DNA of 64,000 nt from Mugil cephalus (GCF_022458985.1 NC_061781.1:21477001-21541000); one strand, 5' to 3'; positions 13,276 through 24,911 are shown, counted from the stretch's first letter. The notes: generated from the letters alone by a model not told the origin. Made by a program: numbers and translations.

Positions 13276-13560
13276 AAACCGATCAAGCATAACATTATGA
13301 CCACCTTCCTAATATTGTGTAGGTCTTGCTTGTGCCTCCAAAACAGTTGTGTGTGTCTGTGTCAGCATGCATCATTTTAGGGATGTTATGAGGTGGGGGT
13401 GCCTGGTCTCATCTAGGTGGGTGCTACATGTCAAAGTAACATCCACATGAATGAATGCCACGTTCAAACGTTTCCCATCAGAACGTTAAATTGTCACAAG
13501 ATGGTCAATGTTATCTTCTTCTTTTGTCAGTGGTCATAATGTTGTGGCTGATGGGTGTAT
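13276..13560 (-). mobile_element. Tc1-like element remnant (copy c)
   Basis: Inverted copy running from 'gcataacattatgaccacc' to 'taatgttgtggctgatgggt'. It keeps 'ggtgggtgctacatgtcaaa' and 'acatccacatgaatgaatgc', matching copies d, f and g. Confidence 0.75.
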
Positions 13561-14172
13561 ACATATGAAGATACATTTAGGATGGTTTCCTATAAACATT
13601 TCTTTCATGTGAGAGGGGAAACAGGAAACAGTACCTGAAGAAGAACAAGAGAACAAACAGGATGGAGAGTTCTTTGTGTTTCTGCTTAATTGCTTGTGTT
13701 GCTACAACGAATTAATGGAGTGGAAAGTTTTCTAATCACTGACAGAGGGAAGCCAGAGGGCTCTGGTCTCACAGTGGCAGAAGAAGAAGTCCGCGTAAAT
13801 AACGTTACAGGGTGTTTCTGAAATAATGGGAAGTGGGTGGACAGATGAGAGTCACCCGCTGCCATTTTTTTTTTTTTTTTTTGTGTAGTCACCAACAAAC
13901 CAGGCGCACGTCACACTCTAAACACAGATTTAATGTTTCTGTAGAGCTGATACTTTCATCGTGTGTGTTTGGGTGTTCTTGTACAGCTACCTTTCCAAGA
14001 ACCAGTTTAAGTGTTATACTGTCAGACTGAGGACAGTTGTGTAAAGTGAGGACATTTTGGCACTTTTGTCTGTTTTGAAGGTTAAAACTCAGTTTTAGGG
14101 GAAAGGTTACAATTAGGTTATGGTTAGGGTTAGGGGACAGGGAATGCATTATGCCAATTAGTGTCCTTACAA

Positions 14173-14174
<2 letters not shown>
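13561..14174. other. Intergenic, no gene seen
   Basis: Contains a poly-T run at 13866-13882 and a short (GGTTA/GGGTTA) stretch near 14120 that is too brief to be an interstitial telomere array. Confidence 0.4.
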
Positions 14175-14227
<53 letters not shown>

Positions 14228-14228
14228 T
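14175..14228. repeat. (TG)n microsatellite
   Basis: Near-perfect GT dinucleotide run of about 54 bp. Confidence 0.95.
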
Positions 14229-14334
14229 TTGGATGAGTTGATATTCAAGTTGTGGAACAAATGCTAATTTAATCAATATGCTGTAAATCCGACTGGATGC
14301 ATAATTGTGCTGGTCTGAGAGTGTTCAGCAGACC

Positions 14335-14352
14335 ACACAAACACACAAACAC

Positions 14353-14390
<38 letters not shown>

Positions 14391-14391
14391 A
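14335..14391. repeat. (CA)n microsatellite
   Basis: Interrupted CA run of about 55 bp. With the TG run 110 bp earlier it could form an inverted pair. Confidence 0.93.
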
Positions 14392-14609
14392 AAGTTCAAC
14401 TTCTGCCAAATCTATATATAGAGTCTTCTCATCTCCTCTTTCTGTTGTCTCTCTGGTTCAGGTTGTTGAAAATGTTTCCTGGCAGCAGTTCCCCTCCATC
14501 AGACTCAGACCGAGCGAAGCTTCGTTCAGACAGGATTTATTTCTCTAGAGGAGTCTGCCATTTTAATATTGCATGTGCTGACCATTGATTTTAATCCTGT
14601 CTGGAGCAC

Positions 14610-14634
14610 GTGTGTGTGTGTGTGTGTGTGTGTG
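14610..14634. repeat. (TG)n microsatellite
   Basis: Perfect GT run of about 24 bp. Confidence 0.9.
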
Positions 14635-15693
14635 ATATTTTATGCTCTCTTCCAGCATTCACCAAAATATTGTGTCTTTTTAGTTCCCTTTTTTAACGAG
14701 ATATCACAGCTAATCACATCTAATACTTGAGTTTTCTTGTTCTGGTTTGAGAAAACTGCCTGGACTTGGATGACAGGAAGCAATACCACCAGCAAACTAC
14801 TTTACATTCACCTGCTGATATATTAGCGATATACAGGGATCGTATCTTGTGCACAGCTCACTGTAAAACGATCTGCAGTCCAACAGAAGCAGATCAGCCT
14901 CAGATCATTTCCCTTACTGATTTGCAAAGCTAATTCAAAGGAGTCCATTCGTCCTCTGGCAATTAAGCAAATGGAGGTCAGGACTGACTTTGCATTTCCC
15001 GTCATGGAGCCTCATCTCACTGAGCAAAATATGTTCTTCATAAATACGGGACCTTAACCTGCAGAGGGTCAGCGACCACACAAAGTGGATGTGTCCGAAT
15101 GCATGATAGAGTTGTTAGATACTCATTAAAACACCATTCGCGTAAGAGGTAATGTGGATGCGTTGAAGTGTATCAGAACGAGGAGGGAGCTCAGCCGTAT
15201 GTTTCGTAATTAAATATTCCTCCGAACGTGCACACATACCTGGACACACACACACACAGAGAAAAGTGCAGGGCTGGAGGGGTGAGGGGTAATGGTGTCA
15301 CCGCAGTAACCCGTGTGTGTCCATGAGAGGTGTGAGTGTCCGTGGAACCTGCCGTCATCTCATTACGGGACGCCGTCAGCCACAACTCACGCTGACATCC
15401 AGGGGCTGAGAATTTTACTTCACCACCAGGAGTTCGTCTTCTAAATGGCACCAAAAAAAAAAAAAAAATGTTCTCCCCTTTTAGGAGTCATTCACGAAGC
15501 CGCTGGGAGCGACTGTTACCGAGGAACGGATGGAGGGAACTGTGAGTACGGTGTAATAAAAGAAAAGCTCTTCTCCTGCATTTACTGTCCTGCCATCTCT
15601 GGGTGTTAACACACAGAAGTGATGCTCATCCTACACTCTTGCAGGGTGCAACGCAACATTTACTTCGCCACATAAGTCCAAATATGGAGTATC
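14635..15693. other. Intergenic, candidate element and exon-like block
   Basis: 14820-15030 is non-repetitive with motif-rich text (for example GGCAATTAAGCAAATG) and could be a conserved element. 15485-15541 is a 57-bp block between an acceptor-like CTTTTAG and a GTGAGT donor; see findings. Confidence 0.35.
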
Positions 15694-15795
15694 AGTCAAT
15701 TGGCCGCGAAATGCTGCGATGAGACCAGAGAATTATCACCAGCTCTGCAGGGCTACAGAGCTTTTTTTAGTTCCTTTCAGCTCATAGTTTTGATT
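15694..15795. repeat. Left arm of inverted repeat
   Basis: The text 'agagaattatcaccagctct' and 'tagttcctttcagctcat' recurs as reverse complement at 17171-17296, about 1.4 kb away, with internal poly-T/poly-A differing in length. Confidence 0.8.
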
Positions 15796-15905
15796 TTATG
15801 CCACAGTTAATGTTATGCAGCTCAGAATTTGAGACTGTGCACAGCTTGTGCAGACTGGCTACGTGTATCCCAGAAAAGTTATTGCCTGTTTTTGTGAAAT
15901 GCACG

Positions 15906-16597
15906 TTAGGGCTGGGCGTATCGATCTCGACAGTATCGATAACAAGGCTAGTATGGGATCGATACTAGCGTGATGAGATTGACACTTTTGTTACAGTTTC
16001 TCTTCTATATGTCTGGTAAATTGTGTGTGAGCTTCAGGCTTCTCTCCAAGTCTGTGCACGTCAGGAGCTTCTCCATCTCCACCTGTAGTAAAAGGTGGAG
16101 ATGGACAGAGTTTGATAGTCAGATCCTAACATCACAGCAGCATCGCACAGCTGGAACTGACGCTGTTAGTGAAATGCGACGGCACTCAGAAGAGAAGACA
16201 ACTACACGGGATGCAGCCCCACTTCTTTGGTGGGAAATGAATGAGCCGACATTTCCCTCTCTGCGCAATTTTTATATTTATCATTACATTGATGCTTTTG
16301 TTCACTTATTTTGCTCAACTGACTACGATCACTGACTTTATTTTCCATTGTTGTTGTGTTGTTTACATTATTATATTTATACTTTTTCTTATTTTGCACT
16401 AATGATTTTTTTCTAAAACAATTGTGTGTAGTAAAAGGGGAATTATTTACATTTTATATTGTTAAATTGTTATGAAAATTACAAAGTTATTCAATAATCA
16501 TGACATTTTAAGAAAAAGTATCAGTATCGGTGATACTTGCCCTGTATTTACTTGGTATCGGATCAATACCAAAATTCCTAGTATCGCCCGGCCCTAA
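15906..16597. mobile_element. hAT-like non-autonomous element, TIR TTAGGGCTGGGCG
   Basis: Ends TTAGGGCTGGGCG and CGCCCGGCCCTAA are near-perfect inverted repeats, followed inward by ATCGAT-rich sequence. Flanks ATGCACGT and ATGCATAA are a weak 8-bp duplication. The inner 120-codon open frame has no transposase features. Confidence 0.7.
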
Positions 16598-16783
16598 TGC
16601 ATAAACAAAATCATGTTTGAAATTGACCCATTGGAGTTTTATTGAAGACATTTTCATTTATAACATCTGTTTCCACCTGAAACTCGCATGATTAGAGTCC
16701 AATAACAACTAAATCGATGCTCACCTGCAATATGAATTGCACTTGTGCATGCACTTCTTTACTTACAATTGGAGGTATGTATA

Positions 16784-16827
16784 TCATATTATATTACATT
16801 ATATTATATTATATTATATTATATATT
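16784..16827. repeat. (ATATT)n microsatellite
   Basis: Pentanucleotide ATATT repeated about eight times. Confidence 0.9.
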
Positions 16828-16858
16828 CTCAGTCATCTGGGTCATTTTAACAACCTCT

Positions 16859-17004
16859 GTTTAGAGAACAGGTCAAGTTCCCTTTGTGTTACCTTTGTTT
16901 TGTTTGGATATAGTCGACTGTGGGTGGTGCCCCCCCTGAGACTCACATGACTAGAGTATGTCACTGGTACGGTTTAGAGAACAAGTCAAGTTCCCTTTGT
17001 GTTA
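16859..17004. repeat. 113-bp direct duplication
   Basis: A 33-bp phrase starting GTTTAGAGAACA occurs at 16859-16891 and again at 16972-17004 with one difference. Related sequence precedes each copy. Confidence 0.8.
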
Positions 17005-17170
17005 GCTTAGTTATTTTTGTTTTTGTTTTTTTTGGATATATCGTGACTTGGATAACTGACAGTCTTCATAAACAAAGTGGCTCTTCTTTCAGTCAGGACG
17101 TGACTCAGTATTTACCTCCTGAGCAAAAAGCTGCAGCTGCTCAGACCAGAACGAGCTATAAAAAGGAACC

Positions 17171-17296
17171 AAAACCATGAGCTGAAAGGAACTAAAAAAA
17201 AAAAAAAAAGCTCTTTATCGCTGCAGAGCTGGTCATAATTCTCTGATTTCATGGCAGCAGACGCCTTCGCTCACATTTCGTGGCCAATTGACAAAT
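17171..17296. repeat. Right arm of inverted repeat
   Basis: Reverse-complement partner of 15694-15795, with a 16-base poly-A in place of the shorter run in the left arm. Confidence 0.8.
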
Positions 17297-17618
17297 TAGT
17301 TGTAACACAACAAATTGAATCTGTGAAGCTCCATGAATTATCTCCACATCCTTTGGGGATTTCGCAGCATGCCGAGCGACAACATCATATACTGTGAAAC
17401 ATCTGGCCTGGGGCGCCGTCGACTGTACATACATGCTCCGACATGCAAACGGCAGCGTATATGAGTGTAGGTTAGAATGTTAATGAAGCAGAGGTTTGTG
17501 TTACCAGGCAGGATACACGGTGATTCCATTAACATTGATTAGGTGAGTGAGTGTGTGCCAAATGTATGTCAGTGTGACGTACAGTCTAAAAGGATTAGAA
17601 ATATAGCAGCCAAGAGAG

Positions 17619-17620
<2 letters not shown>

Positions 17621-17658
<38 letters not shown>
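17621..17658. repeat. (GT)n microsatellite
   Basis: Perfect GT run of about 38 bp. Confidence 0.95.
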
Positions 17659-18559
17659 TAGGACATTATTCACTGTGCTTGTGGTCTCAGACTGTACTCA
17701 CTATGGAGGTCAGTGGAACTGTGAGTCTGTGTGCGTTCGAGACAGAATAAGTGCCCCCGCTGTCATCTCTGCCACTCACATGTGTTACGACCCGGCTCGA
17801 GGGGAGGCAACGTAAAGTGGAGACACATGATAGAGTTACAAAAATAAAGGTTTATTTATGGGTGAGATGTGGTGACCCTGGTCACCTGAGGCCTCTTCAA
17901 CAACGTCCTTTATTCACATCTTCTCAGGTGTAGCTGGTTAAGGTGATGAAGCCCAACGACACTTGCACAGACACTGCAGGTAGGGACGGGTATGGTTAAG
18001 GTTTTATCCGATACCGTTGCCAAAAACAGTATGTTTGAACAGATTTGGTGCTTAAAGAATGGAAAACATGCAAACTTTGTCCATAAGCGGTGCCTTATGT
18101 TCTTATTTTTTAAGGCATTTTGTGATGTGCAAGTCGAGAATATTACACTTAGGTTAGAATCTCTGATCAGAATGATTTCAGCAGCAAGTAACACAACAAA
18201 TTCTAAAATTCTAAGTTTCATTGCAGAGTTATATCAGACATTACGGTATTTATATGGTATTTCTTTGGAAGTTCATAGCTAGTTGCTAACTGGTTTCAGG
18301 TTAGGGGCTGTCTGCTGGTTGATGGGGAGCAGTATACACATTATTTAACGATGCTACTGTTAATTTTCAGCACAAACTAAGGTTAAGTTTCTGTCATTTG
18401 TCTAACTCAGCACCATAGAAAGTCAAGACTTGTCAAAGGGGAAGAGTCCTCTGGTCGGTGGTCAGCAGACCAGACAGTACAGCAGAGAATGTATGCTTTT
18501 AAGGTGTTTTATTGGTGTTTTATTGAACGAGGAGCTTAGGCGTGAACAGGAAAGCAAAA
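17659..18559. other. Intergenic, possible element start
   Basis: No gene. 'gggacgggtatggttaaggt' at about 17983 with 'ttatccgataccgttgcc' after it resembles the end of a hAT-type repeat, but a matching far end was not found. Confidence 0.3.
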
Positions 18560-18843
18560 ACAGGCAGGACAAAACAAAACAAGTCCGGTTGAGACTGGAC
18601 CTGTAGACCTGGAAACAGGTGAGCTGATGAAGGAACTGAGAGTATGTATTCATCAGTCAAATAGCAAAGGATCATGTCTAGCACGGCTTTATAGATGAAC
18701 AGGTACCAGCTGATCAGTGAGGGCCAGACAATCCTGGAGTACAGAGTACAACGATGAGTCAGACCTGCACAGTTTGTGACAAATCTCAGAGCTCTGTGAT
18801 ACGCTGTGTCCAACATCCTCGAATAACAGTCTGGAGCATTCAT
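18560..18843 (-). mobile_element. LINE reverse-transcriptase 3' fragment
   Basis: Minus-strand translation shows LDTAYHRALRFVTNC, LTHRCTLYSRIVWPSL and SWYLFIYKAVL, the thumb/post-RT region of fish non-LTR retrotransposons. It is a truncated, decayed piece without catalytic motifs. Confidence 0.7.
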
Positions 18844-19427
18844 AAAATATAATCGAGAAGAGGTAAAAAGGTTGCAGGAATTAATTTAGTGCTCGCCTCA
18901 AAGGAGAAACAACTCCATATGCCTAGAACATATACGTGAAGATAATTTGCCGTTTTTATCTCTTATATTTATAGCAAAATATTGCACGCAGATGTCGAAA
19001 TTATTTCTAAGAGCTCCGTGACGTCCACCGAAATGAGTCATCAAGTTATATTTATACACTTCCACATCCATTAGGGTTGACACTGCGTTGAGAGAGCACG
19101 CTTGCACGAGGATTAATTCATATTTTATTCTCATAAATGGCATAGTGTAAAACGTGTGACTTGGAAAAACCTGACCGTGGTTCGGTTTGTGTGATTTTTA
19201 CAATGGAGGGAGCCCCTCTGCCGTTAGAATGAATACGAGGTTTGACTGCTTTTTGTAATGTTTTATTGAAACGCTCACTCTTAAATAAAATAATGACACG
19301 ATAAAAACCCCAGACACACACACACGCACGCACACAGCACCAGCTCTCACTGTGATTCACTCTGATGGGCTCTGCAGTGGTCTGCTCAGCACCTACACAC
19401 AGCTAACCAGCAACCTCATGCTGAGTG

Positions 19428-19467
<40 letters not shown>

Positions 19468-20480
19468 AACATCAAACCAGCAGATAGATACAAATGCAGC
19501 ACGATAAAGGAGACACTGCGGCTCTGAACCTTCAGCTGAAGCCACATTGCCCCCTGTTGGTAAATAGAGGAACTTTCCATCTCAGTTTTAAAAAAAAAAA
19601 TCCAGATCAGGTTTTTCAAACTTTTGAATATCTGAGAACCCTCCCATAGGACAGAGGGGCTCTTTTTTTTATTACCTCCTTAATGCAAAAATAAAAACTG
19701 CATTTATATTGTAAAAATACAGGATGTTGTGTAGTAGCTGTGGGTTCTTGTTGCAAAAAATTACATTATGGATCTTAAAGTGTGATAATTAAGCAGCTCA
19801 ATATCAAATGTAAAAAGATTGGAAATAGTAACATTCCACCGTTATGTACAGTTTTATTAAACGCCTTACATAACCCTGTTTTTCTTATGTTGCTAAATAA
19901 AGAGCAACATTTCCTTATGTCTGTTTCTTAGTTCTCGGGAGAAGCGGAGCAGCAGAACCCGGTACATCCTTCTATTAATTCAGCAGCTGTGTGGGATAAA
20001 GCGCTAATGAATTATAGCAGAATCCGCTGGTGTGACTGTGCAGGAGTAAATAACAAATGCAGACAGAGTCTGTTCTGTGTTTTTGCTCTAGCAATCGTAT
20101 GGATGATGACAGCGCATTTCTGTTCTACAAACCAAACAGCATGAATTTTACACCGGATTCTGGGGGAATTTTGGGGCACGACTGCAGCCTCCCATTAGTG
20201 GCTGCAGTGGTTTCAGTGCCTGGCTCACAGTCGCAACTCTTTCCTTAAGGTTTCTGTGCGACCAAAGTTAAAAGCACCCTATTGTCTAAATAATATAACT
20301 GTATCAGCAGCATTAAAGAGTTACAGGCAGAGGAGCCGGAGACAGAAATACAGATGAACGGAAGAAGCCACATCAATTCCGGATGGCTGGCTCACACTGG
20401 CTCTGCAGGCTCCATCTCGACTGGTATTGATTATTCATTTCTCATTGACTGGGCTCATGTGGGAAAAGTGAAACTACAGG
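18844..20480. other. Intergenic, candidate elements, (CA)n
   Basis: A CA microsatellite lies at 19430-19472. 18930-19145 and 19960-20060 are non-repetitive AT-rich blocks with homeodomain-like cores and could be conserved elements. No gene was recognised. Confidence 0.4.
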
Positions 20481-20510
20481 AGGAGGAGGAGGAGGAGGAG
20501 GAAGAAGAGA
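20481..20510. repeat. (GGA)n microsatellite
   Basis: Short GGA run followed by GAA units. Confidence 0.85.
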
Positions 20511-21105
20511 GACATAAAGTGGAGCTTTAGAACGTGGCGCCGCTTAATGAGGAAATATTTCACAAGGTGTGAATAAATTTAGTTTGTCCTCCGAGGCTGA
20601 AATGTACATTAACAGCATCTTTAATTGAGTGACAGACAGATTTTAATAATATCCAAAATGCACTGAGAGATTTATCGTATCAGTTCTTAGCTTGTACGAC
20701 TTTAGGTTTAAAAGATTCCTTCATTTTATGTTAGGCCTACTTTAAACTCAAACCAAGACTCGTATATAAACACATTTCGTATCGAGGTGTATGTGTTTGC
20801 TTACATAATAGTCAGAGTTAATACGATATGGGAGTGGGACGGCACATTTATAGTAACATTTTATAGAGACGTAAGCCAGCAAACTATTGTGTCTCCCTGT
20901 GATTAGACTCTAAAGAGAGATGTTATCGTGCAGCTAAATCCCAGGAGATCCCAGACAATGAAAGAGGACAGAGGCAAGGAGTCTCCTGCACGAGGTGGAG
21001 ATCCAGATACATCACTGGACATGAATGGTGAGTTTTGAAAATGAAGCGGAAATGAAGGACAAGATGAGGACACAGACCTGGAAGAGGAAATGTGAGGGGA
21101 CTGGA
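20511..21105. other. Intergenic, candidate non-coding element
   Basis: 20520-20690 contains 'gcgccgcttaatgaggaaat' and 'ctttaattgagtgacagaca' (TGACAG is Meis/TALE-like). It looks like a regulatory element; this is by appearance only. Confidence 0.35.
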
Positions 21106-21411
21106 GTGATCAGGCATAACATTATGACCACCTGCCTAATATTGCGTACCTCCTAATGTCTCCTAAGTGGCCAACACCTTGTGCTGATCTTCAAGTGTTT
21201 TTGTGTGCATGTGTGTCAGGCTGCATCTATGCGATGGGGTGTGGGGGTGCCAGGTCTGGTCTGGTCTAGGTGGGTGCTACATGTCTAAGTAACATCCACA
21301 CGAATGAACTCCGGGTCCAAAAGTTTCCCAGCAGAACATTGAATTTGAAGATGGTTTAAATGTTATTAACTTCTCCTGTCAGTGGTCATAATGTTGTGGC
21401 TGATCTGTGTA
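21106..21411 (-). mobile_element. Tc1-like element remnant (copy d)
   Basis: Inverted copy from 'ggcataacattatgaccacc' to 'taatgttgtggctgatctgt', with 'ggtgggtgctacatgtctaa' inside. A partial second copy follows at 21461-21551, so the end sequence is duplicated. Confidence 0.75.
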
Positions 21412-21460
21412 AACTAAATGGTAACTATGAGCAGAAATTGATCTCAATGATATTCTGTGG

Positions 21461-21551
21461 GTCTCCCTTGTGCCTCCAAAACACACGAAGATGTTTTAAA
21501 TGTTATTTGCTTCTCCTGTCGGTGGTTCTAATGTTGTGGCTGATCAGTTTG
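21461..21551 (-). mobile_element. Partial Tc1-like remnant (tandem to copy d)
   Basis: Carries 'cttgtgcctccaaaacacac' and the end phrase 'taatgttgtggctgatcag'. Probably a nested or duplicated fragment of copy d. Confidence 0.6.
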
Positions 21552-22309
21552 ACCCAAGCCCTCAGATAAAAGCTTCATGGTGTCACCACAAGAAAAGGGC
21601 TACAGGTCACTGGCCGACAGTATCCATCTAATTATTGTCGGGGTCTTTCAACCTGAAAACAAAGCGGCGCACCAAGCAAATCCTCCATCTGCAGTTTAGA
21701 TAAAATCTGAAAAGTTTTAATTTCCACTGTTGCCAGGCTCCAGTGACAGAACCACTGATGTAAAGTTTAATAAGGATAATGTTGCTCAGTGGATCTATTA
21801 CTGAGCGAAGATTCATTTGGAATGAAGAGAGAGACACAGAGAGAAAGAGAGGGAGAGATGCTGTTTCAGAGACAGGAAGGAAAACACTTCAGTGAGTCTG
21901 ACTGTTAGAGATAGAGTGTGTATTGTTGGTCCCAGAGGGTAAAGTGGAAATGACTTTGTCTTTGACAGAAAAGAGCTGTTGAAGTGCCTGAGGCTCCTTC
22001 CTCTTCCTGTCTCCCTCTGCTGCTCCGCTCTCTCTCTTTCTCTCTCTCTCTTTCATTCATCCTCTGGGTCTGTTCAGCAGCGTTACACATCAGAGGAGTA
22101 TGAGGAAACAATATCATTACAATAGCTGAAAGGATGCAGATCCCGTGCAATTTACACACATAACACGAGTCTAGTTTGAGGGCGGTTAGTCGCATCGTTT
22201 TCACGCGCGCACGCGCTTCCAAACCAGAAACAGTAATGAAACGAAATGTACGGAGCTCCAGTTTGCACCTGCTGTGATGAAGAAAGTTTCCATAGACTGC
22301 ACTTTAGTT
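21552..22309. other. Intergenic, no gene seen
   Basis: A CT-rich run near 22015-22060 is the only clear feature. Confidence 0.4.
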
Positions 22310-22764
22310 TGCACCGATCAGCCGTAACATTACGACCACCGACAGGAGAAGTAAATAACATCTTGTGACGATTCATTGTTCTGCTGGGAAACTTTTGGAC
22401 CTGGCGTTCATTCATGTGCATGTTACTTAGACATGTAGCACTCACCTAGACCAGACCAGGGACCCCCACCCCATAGCAATAACACTCATTCATGGCAGCA
22501 GCCTGACACAGACACACAAAAACGCTTTTCAAAAAATCATGAAGAACATCACAAGGTGTTGACTTCGTCTCCAAATTCACTAGATACCAAACAGATAAAG
22601 TATCTATGAAATGATTGACAGAAGCCCCTCCCCTCAACCCATAGCCCCCCCACTAACAACCCACCCATGTCCATTCTCTGATGAGTCACAACGGTTTTGG
22701 AGGCACAAGGGAGACCTGCACACTATTAGGAAGGTGGTCATAATGTTATGCCTAATGGGTGTAT
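22310..22764 (+). mobile_element. Tc1-like element remnant (copy f, fullest)
   Basis: The longest copy in the window. Ends 'gcaccgatcagccgtaacat' and 'aatgttatgcctaatgggtg' are inverted. It keeps 'ttctgctgggaaacttttgg', 'acatgtagcactcacctaga', 'gtctccaaattcactagata' and 'gatgagtcacaacggttttg', the order expected from a Tc1-like transposase gene with internal deletions. Non-autonomous. Confidence 0.8.
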
Positions 22765-23455
22765 AGCTGCATTATGGTGAAATGCAAGTGGAGCTTCACC
22801 GTTATTAAAAGTTAGGGCATCTTTTCATTTTTATAAATTCTTCACTTTATGGCAAGTGCGAGATTTAAAAAATGCTTTCGAGCGTCTTCCATCTGTTTGC
22901 GTTGAACGTGTAGATAAAAGGGAGCCGCAGCCTCTCATGTTCGTCTCTAAAAGTCTGCAGAGGAGTTTTAATTTCACTGCAAAAAAAAAAAAAGAAAAGA
23001 AAAAAAAAAAGCCTGCGCTCGCGGCCGTGTAGGTGTGTTCAATATTTCCTTTTGAATGATGCAAAAGAAAGGTGCGCAGTCAAAAGCGCCTGAAGTTGTA
23101 CCTGAGCTGGGATGACACAAAATTATGCTCGTACAGTGTTTCTGGTGGAGGGAGTCCTGCAGCAGCCTCAGCCCCCCTCCTGTTAGTCAGGCCGGTAAGT
23201 GCTGAAATAACCAGAAATAATGTTTAAACAGTTTGTCAAGGCGAACTTAAGAATGTTTCGAGAATCTACATTAACGAGCGCGCTCAACATATTTCTCAGG
23301 AAAGAACGGAAACCTAAAAAAACTTTCTGCCAAACCCGATTCGTTGCCGGAACACGCCGAGAAACAAAAATCTCTCTTCTCCTCTTCCTCCTTCACACCC
23401 CAAACTCTCTCCGTCTCTCCTCTCCCTAATTACTACAACCTGTCAGCCTCTCCCG

Positions 23456-23488
23456 GTTGCCGTGGCGACCGGCCGTCGCCGTGGCAAC
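23456..23488. promoter_or_regulatory. Paired RFX X-box-like motifs
   Basis: GTTGCCGTGGCGAC (23456-23469) and GTCGCCGTGGCAAC (23475-23488) each match the palindromic X-box GTTGCCATGGCAAC closely. Together they form an inverted pair with five bases between them. Confidence 0.5.
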
Positions 23489-23510
23489 CCCAGTGGTTTT
23501 CCTGGATGTG

Positions 23511-23562
23511 GGGGAGGCGGAGGAGGAGGAGGAGGAGGAGGAGGAGGAGGAGGAGGAAGAGG
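23511..23562. repeat. (GGA)n microsatellite
   Basis: GAG/GGA tandem run of about 50 bp directly after the X-box pair. Confidence 0.95.
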
Positions 23563-24739
23563 GCGCTGGTGTTATCAGGCAGGAAGGTGAGATAAGAGAG
23601 TTTATTTCTCATTGAGTAGATAAAGGAGGAGCTGATCTCAGACGGCACTGGGAGATGTTTACGGACCGTCTCTGCGTAAAGGCTCCAGAAATTCATCTTA
23701 AAGCGAGCGTCTAAGAAGGCTCACGCTTCGGGGTACAATTAAGATTTGATGTTTATGAATTGATTTTCAATAAGGAGTCGTGTGTTCAGTCACAAATGAG
23801 AGGTTTGCTTCTTTAATAGGCAGCATCATATAACGATCTTCTCTAGAAAATCTGGGTCTAGAAAATCATTGTTATCTCCAAATAATTTGGTATATTTGCT
23901 ATTTGACAATGGTTAAATTCTTAATTCTTATTCTGGTCACAATTTAATTTGAGGAATTTGAGAGATATTGCTACAGGACCGTGAATTTTAAAATTTAAAA
24001 GCACATTTTAAAAGCAGGGTCGAAGTGAAGACTGGGCTTTAGATTAAACAACATGTTTGCACCAAACACAGCAGAGGTAGAAGGAAGAGGAGGCGCAAAG
24101 AGGAGTAGTTTTCTTATTTTAGCTGTACTGTTATTTAACACGCACTGAAAATAATAAATGAGCTTAAAGTGCAGACTTTGTTCAGACGTGTTCAGAAACG
24201 GTTGTAATTCCTCCTTTCCTCCAGTACGGATGTGGCCTTGTTAGTTGTGTTGATCAGATTTTATTCTTTTTTTCGGTTTATTTCTTGTTAGATCATTGAA
24301 ATATGTCACAGAAACAGTTTTTCTTTTGTAAAATATGGAAGCATTCAAGTTAAATAACTGATGGAGAAGGAGTGGGACTAGATAAGCTGATACAACTCCT
24401 TTTGAAATATATTGCATGTTTCTTTCTTCTACATTTATGTATCCTTTTCTTTTGAATGTATTCAAAATAAATAAAGCTCAACTCAACTGAACACCCTCAA
24501 ACGAAAGTTTAGACTCTACTTTAAACCCACATGTCTATTTCTCATTAATTTCATCCTTTTCATTTTTTAATTTTTAATACTTGAAGTGAAAAGGTGACAA
24601 GTTATATTGTATAGAAACAATGTGAAATCAGAGAAATAGTCTTAATGTTAATTAAAACACAACTTTATCGGCTCCCGTGTGAGTTTTACCATGACCTGCT
24701 GCTGTAGAGCTGAGAAAGAAAGCTTCACACAAATAAGCT

Positions 24740-24745
24740 TTTATT
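24740..24745 (-). terminator. Likely gdf3 polyadenylation signal (AATAAA)
   Basis: A canonical AATAAA reads on the minus strand about 167 nt past the gdf3 stop codon. It implies a short 3' UTR of roughly 190 nt. The cleavage site itself cannot be seen. Confidence 0.55.
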
Positions 24746-24911
24746 ATTTAATTTTGTGCAAAAACAAAGTTTTCCTGAGATCCAACAAATACAAATGTTA
24801 CATTCTTTAAAAATCACACCACATACTGGAGAAAGACATCAAACTAGTGACGACAACAATTTGAGACGCTTAAAGTTAAAAAACAACAAAAATCTACTGA
24901 GTTCAATGACC

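Larger units (their letters stand above)
22765..24739. other. gdf3 downstream flank
   Basis: Contains poly-A with G interruptions at 22981-23011, a paired X-box motif (23456-23488) and a GGA array (23511-23562). The rest (23,700-24,740) is AT-rich with nothing recognised. Confidence 0.5.

Noticed and set aside
14110..14145. TTAGGG-like units suggesting interstitial telomere
   Set aside because: Only two or three imperfect units.
15970..16335. 121-codon frame in the hAT-like element
   Set aside because: No transposase motif; composition looks random.
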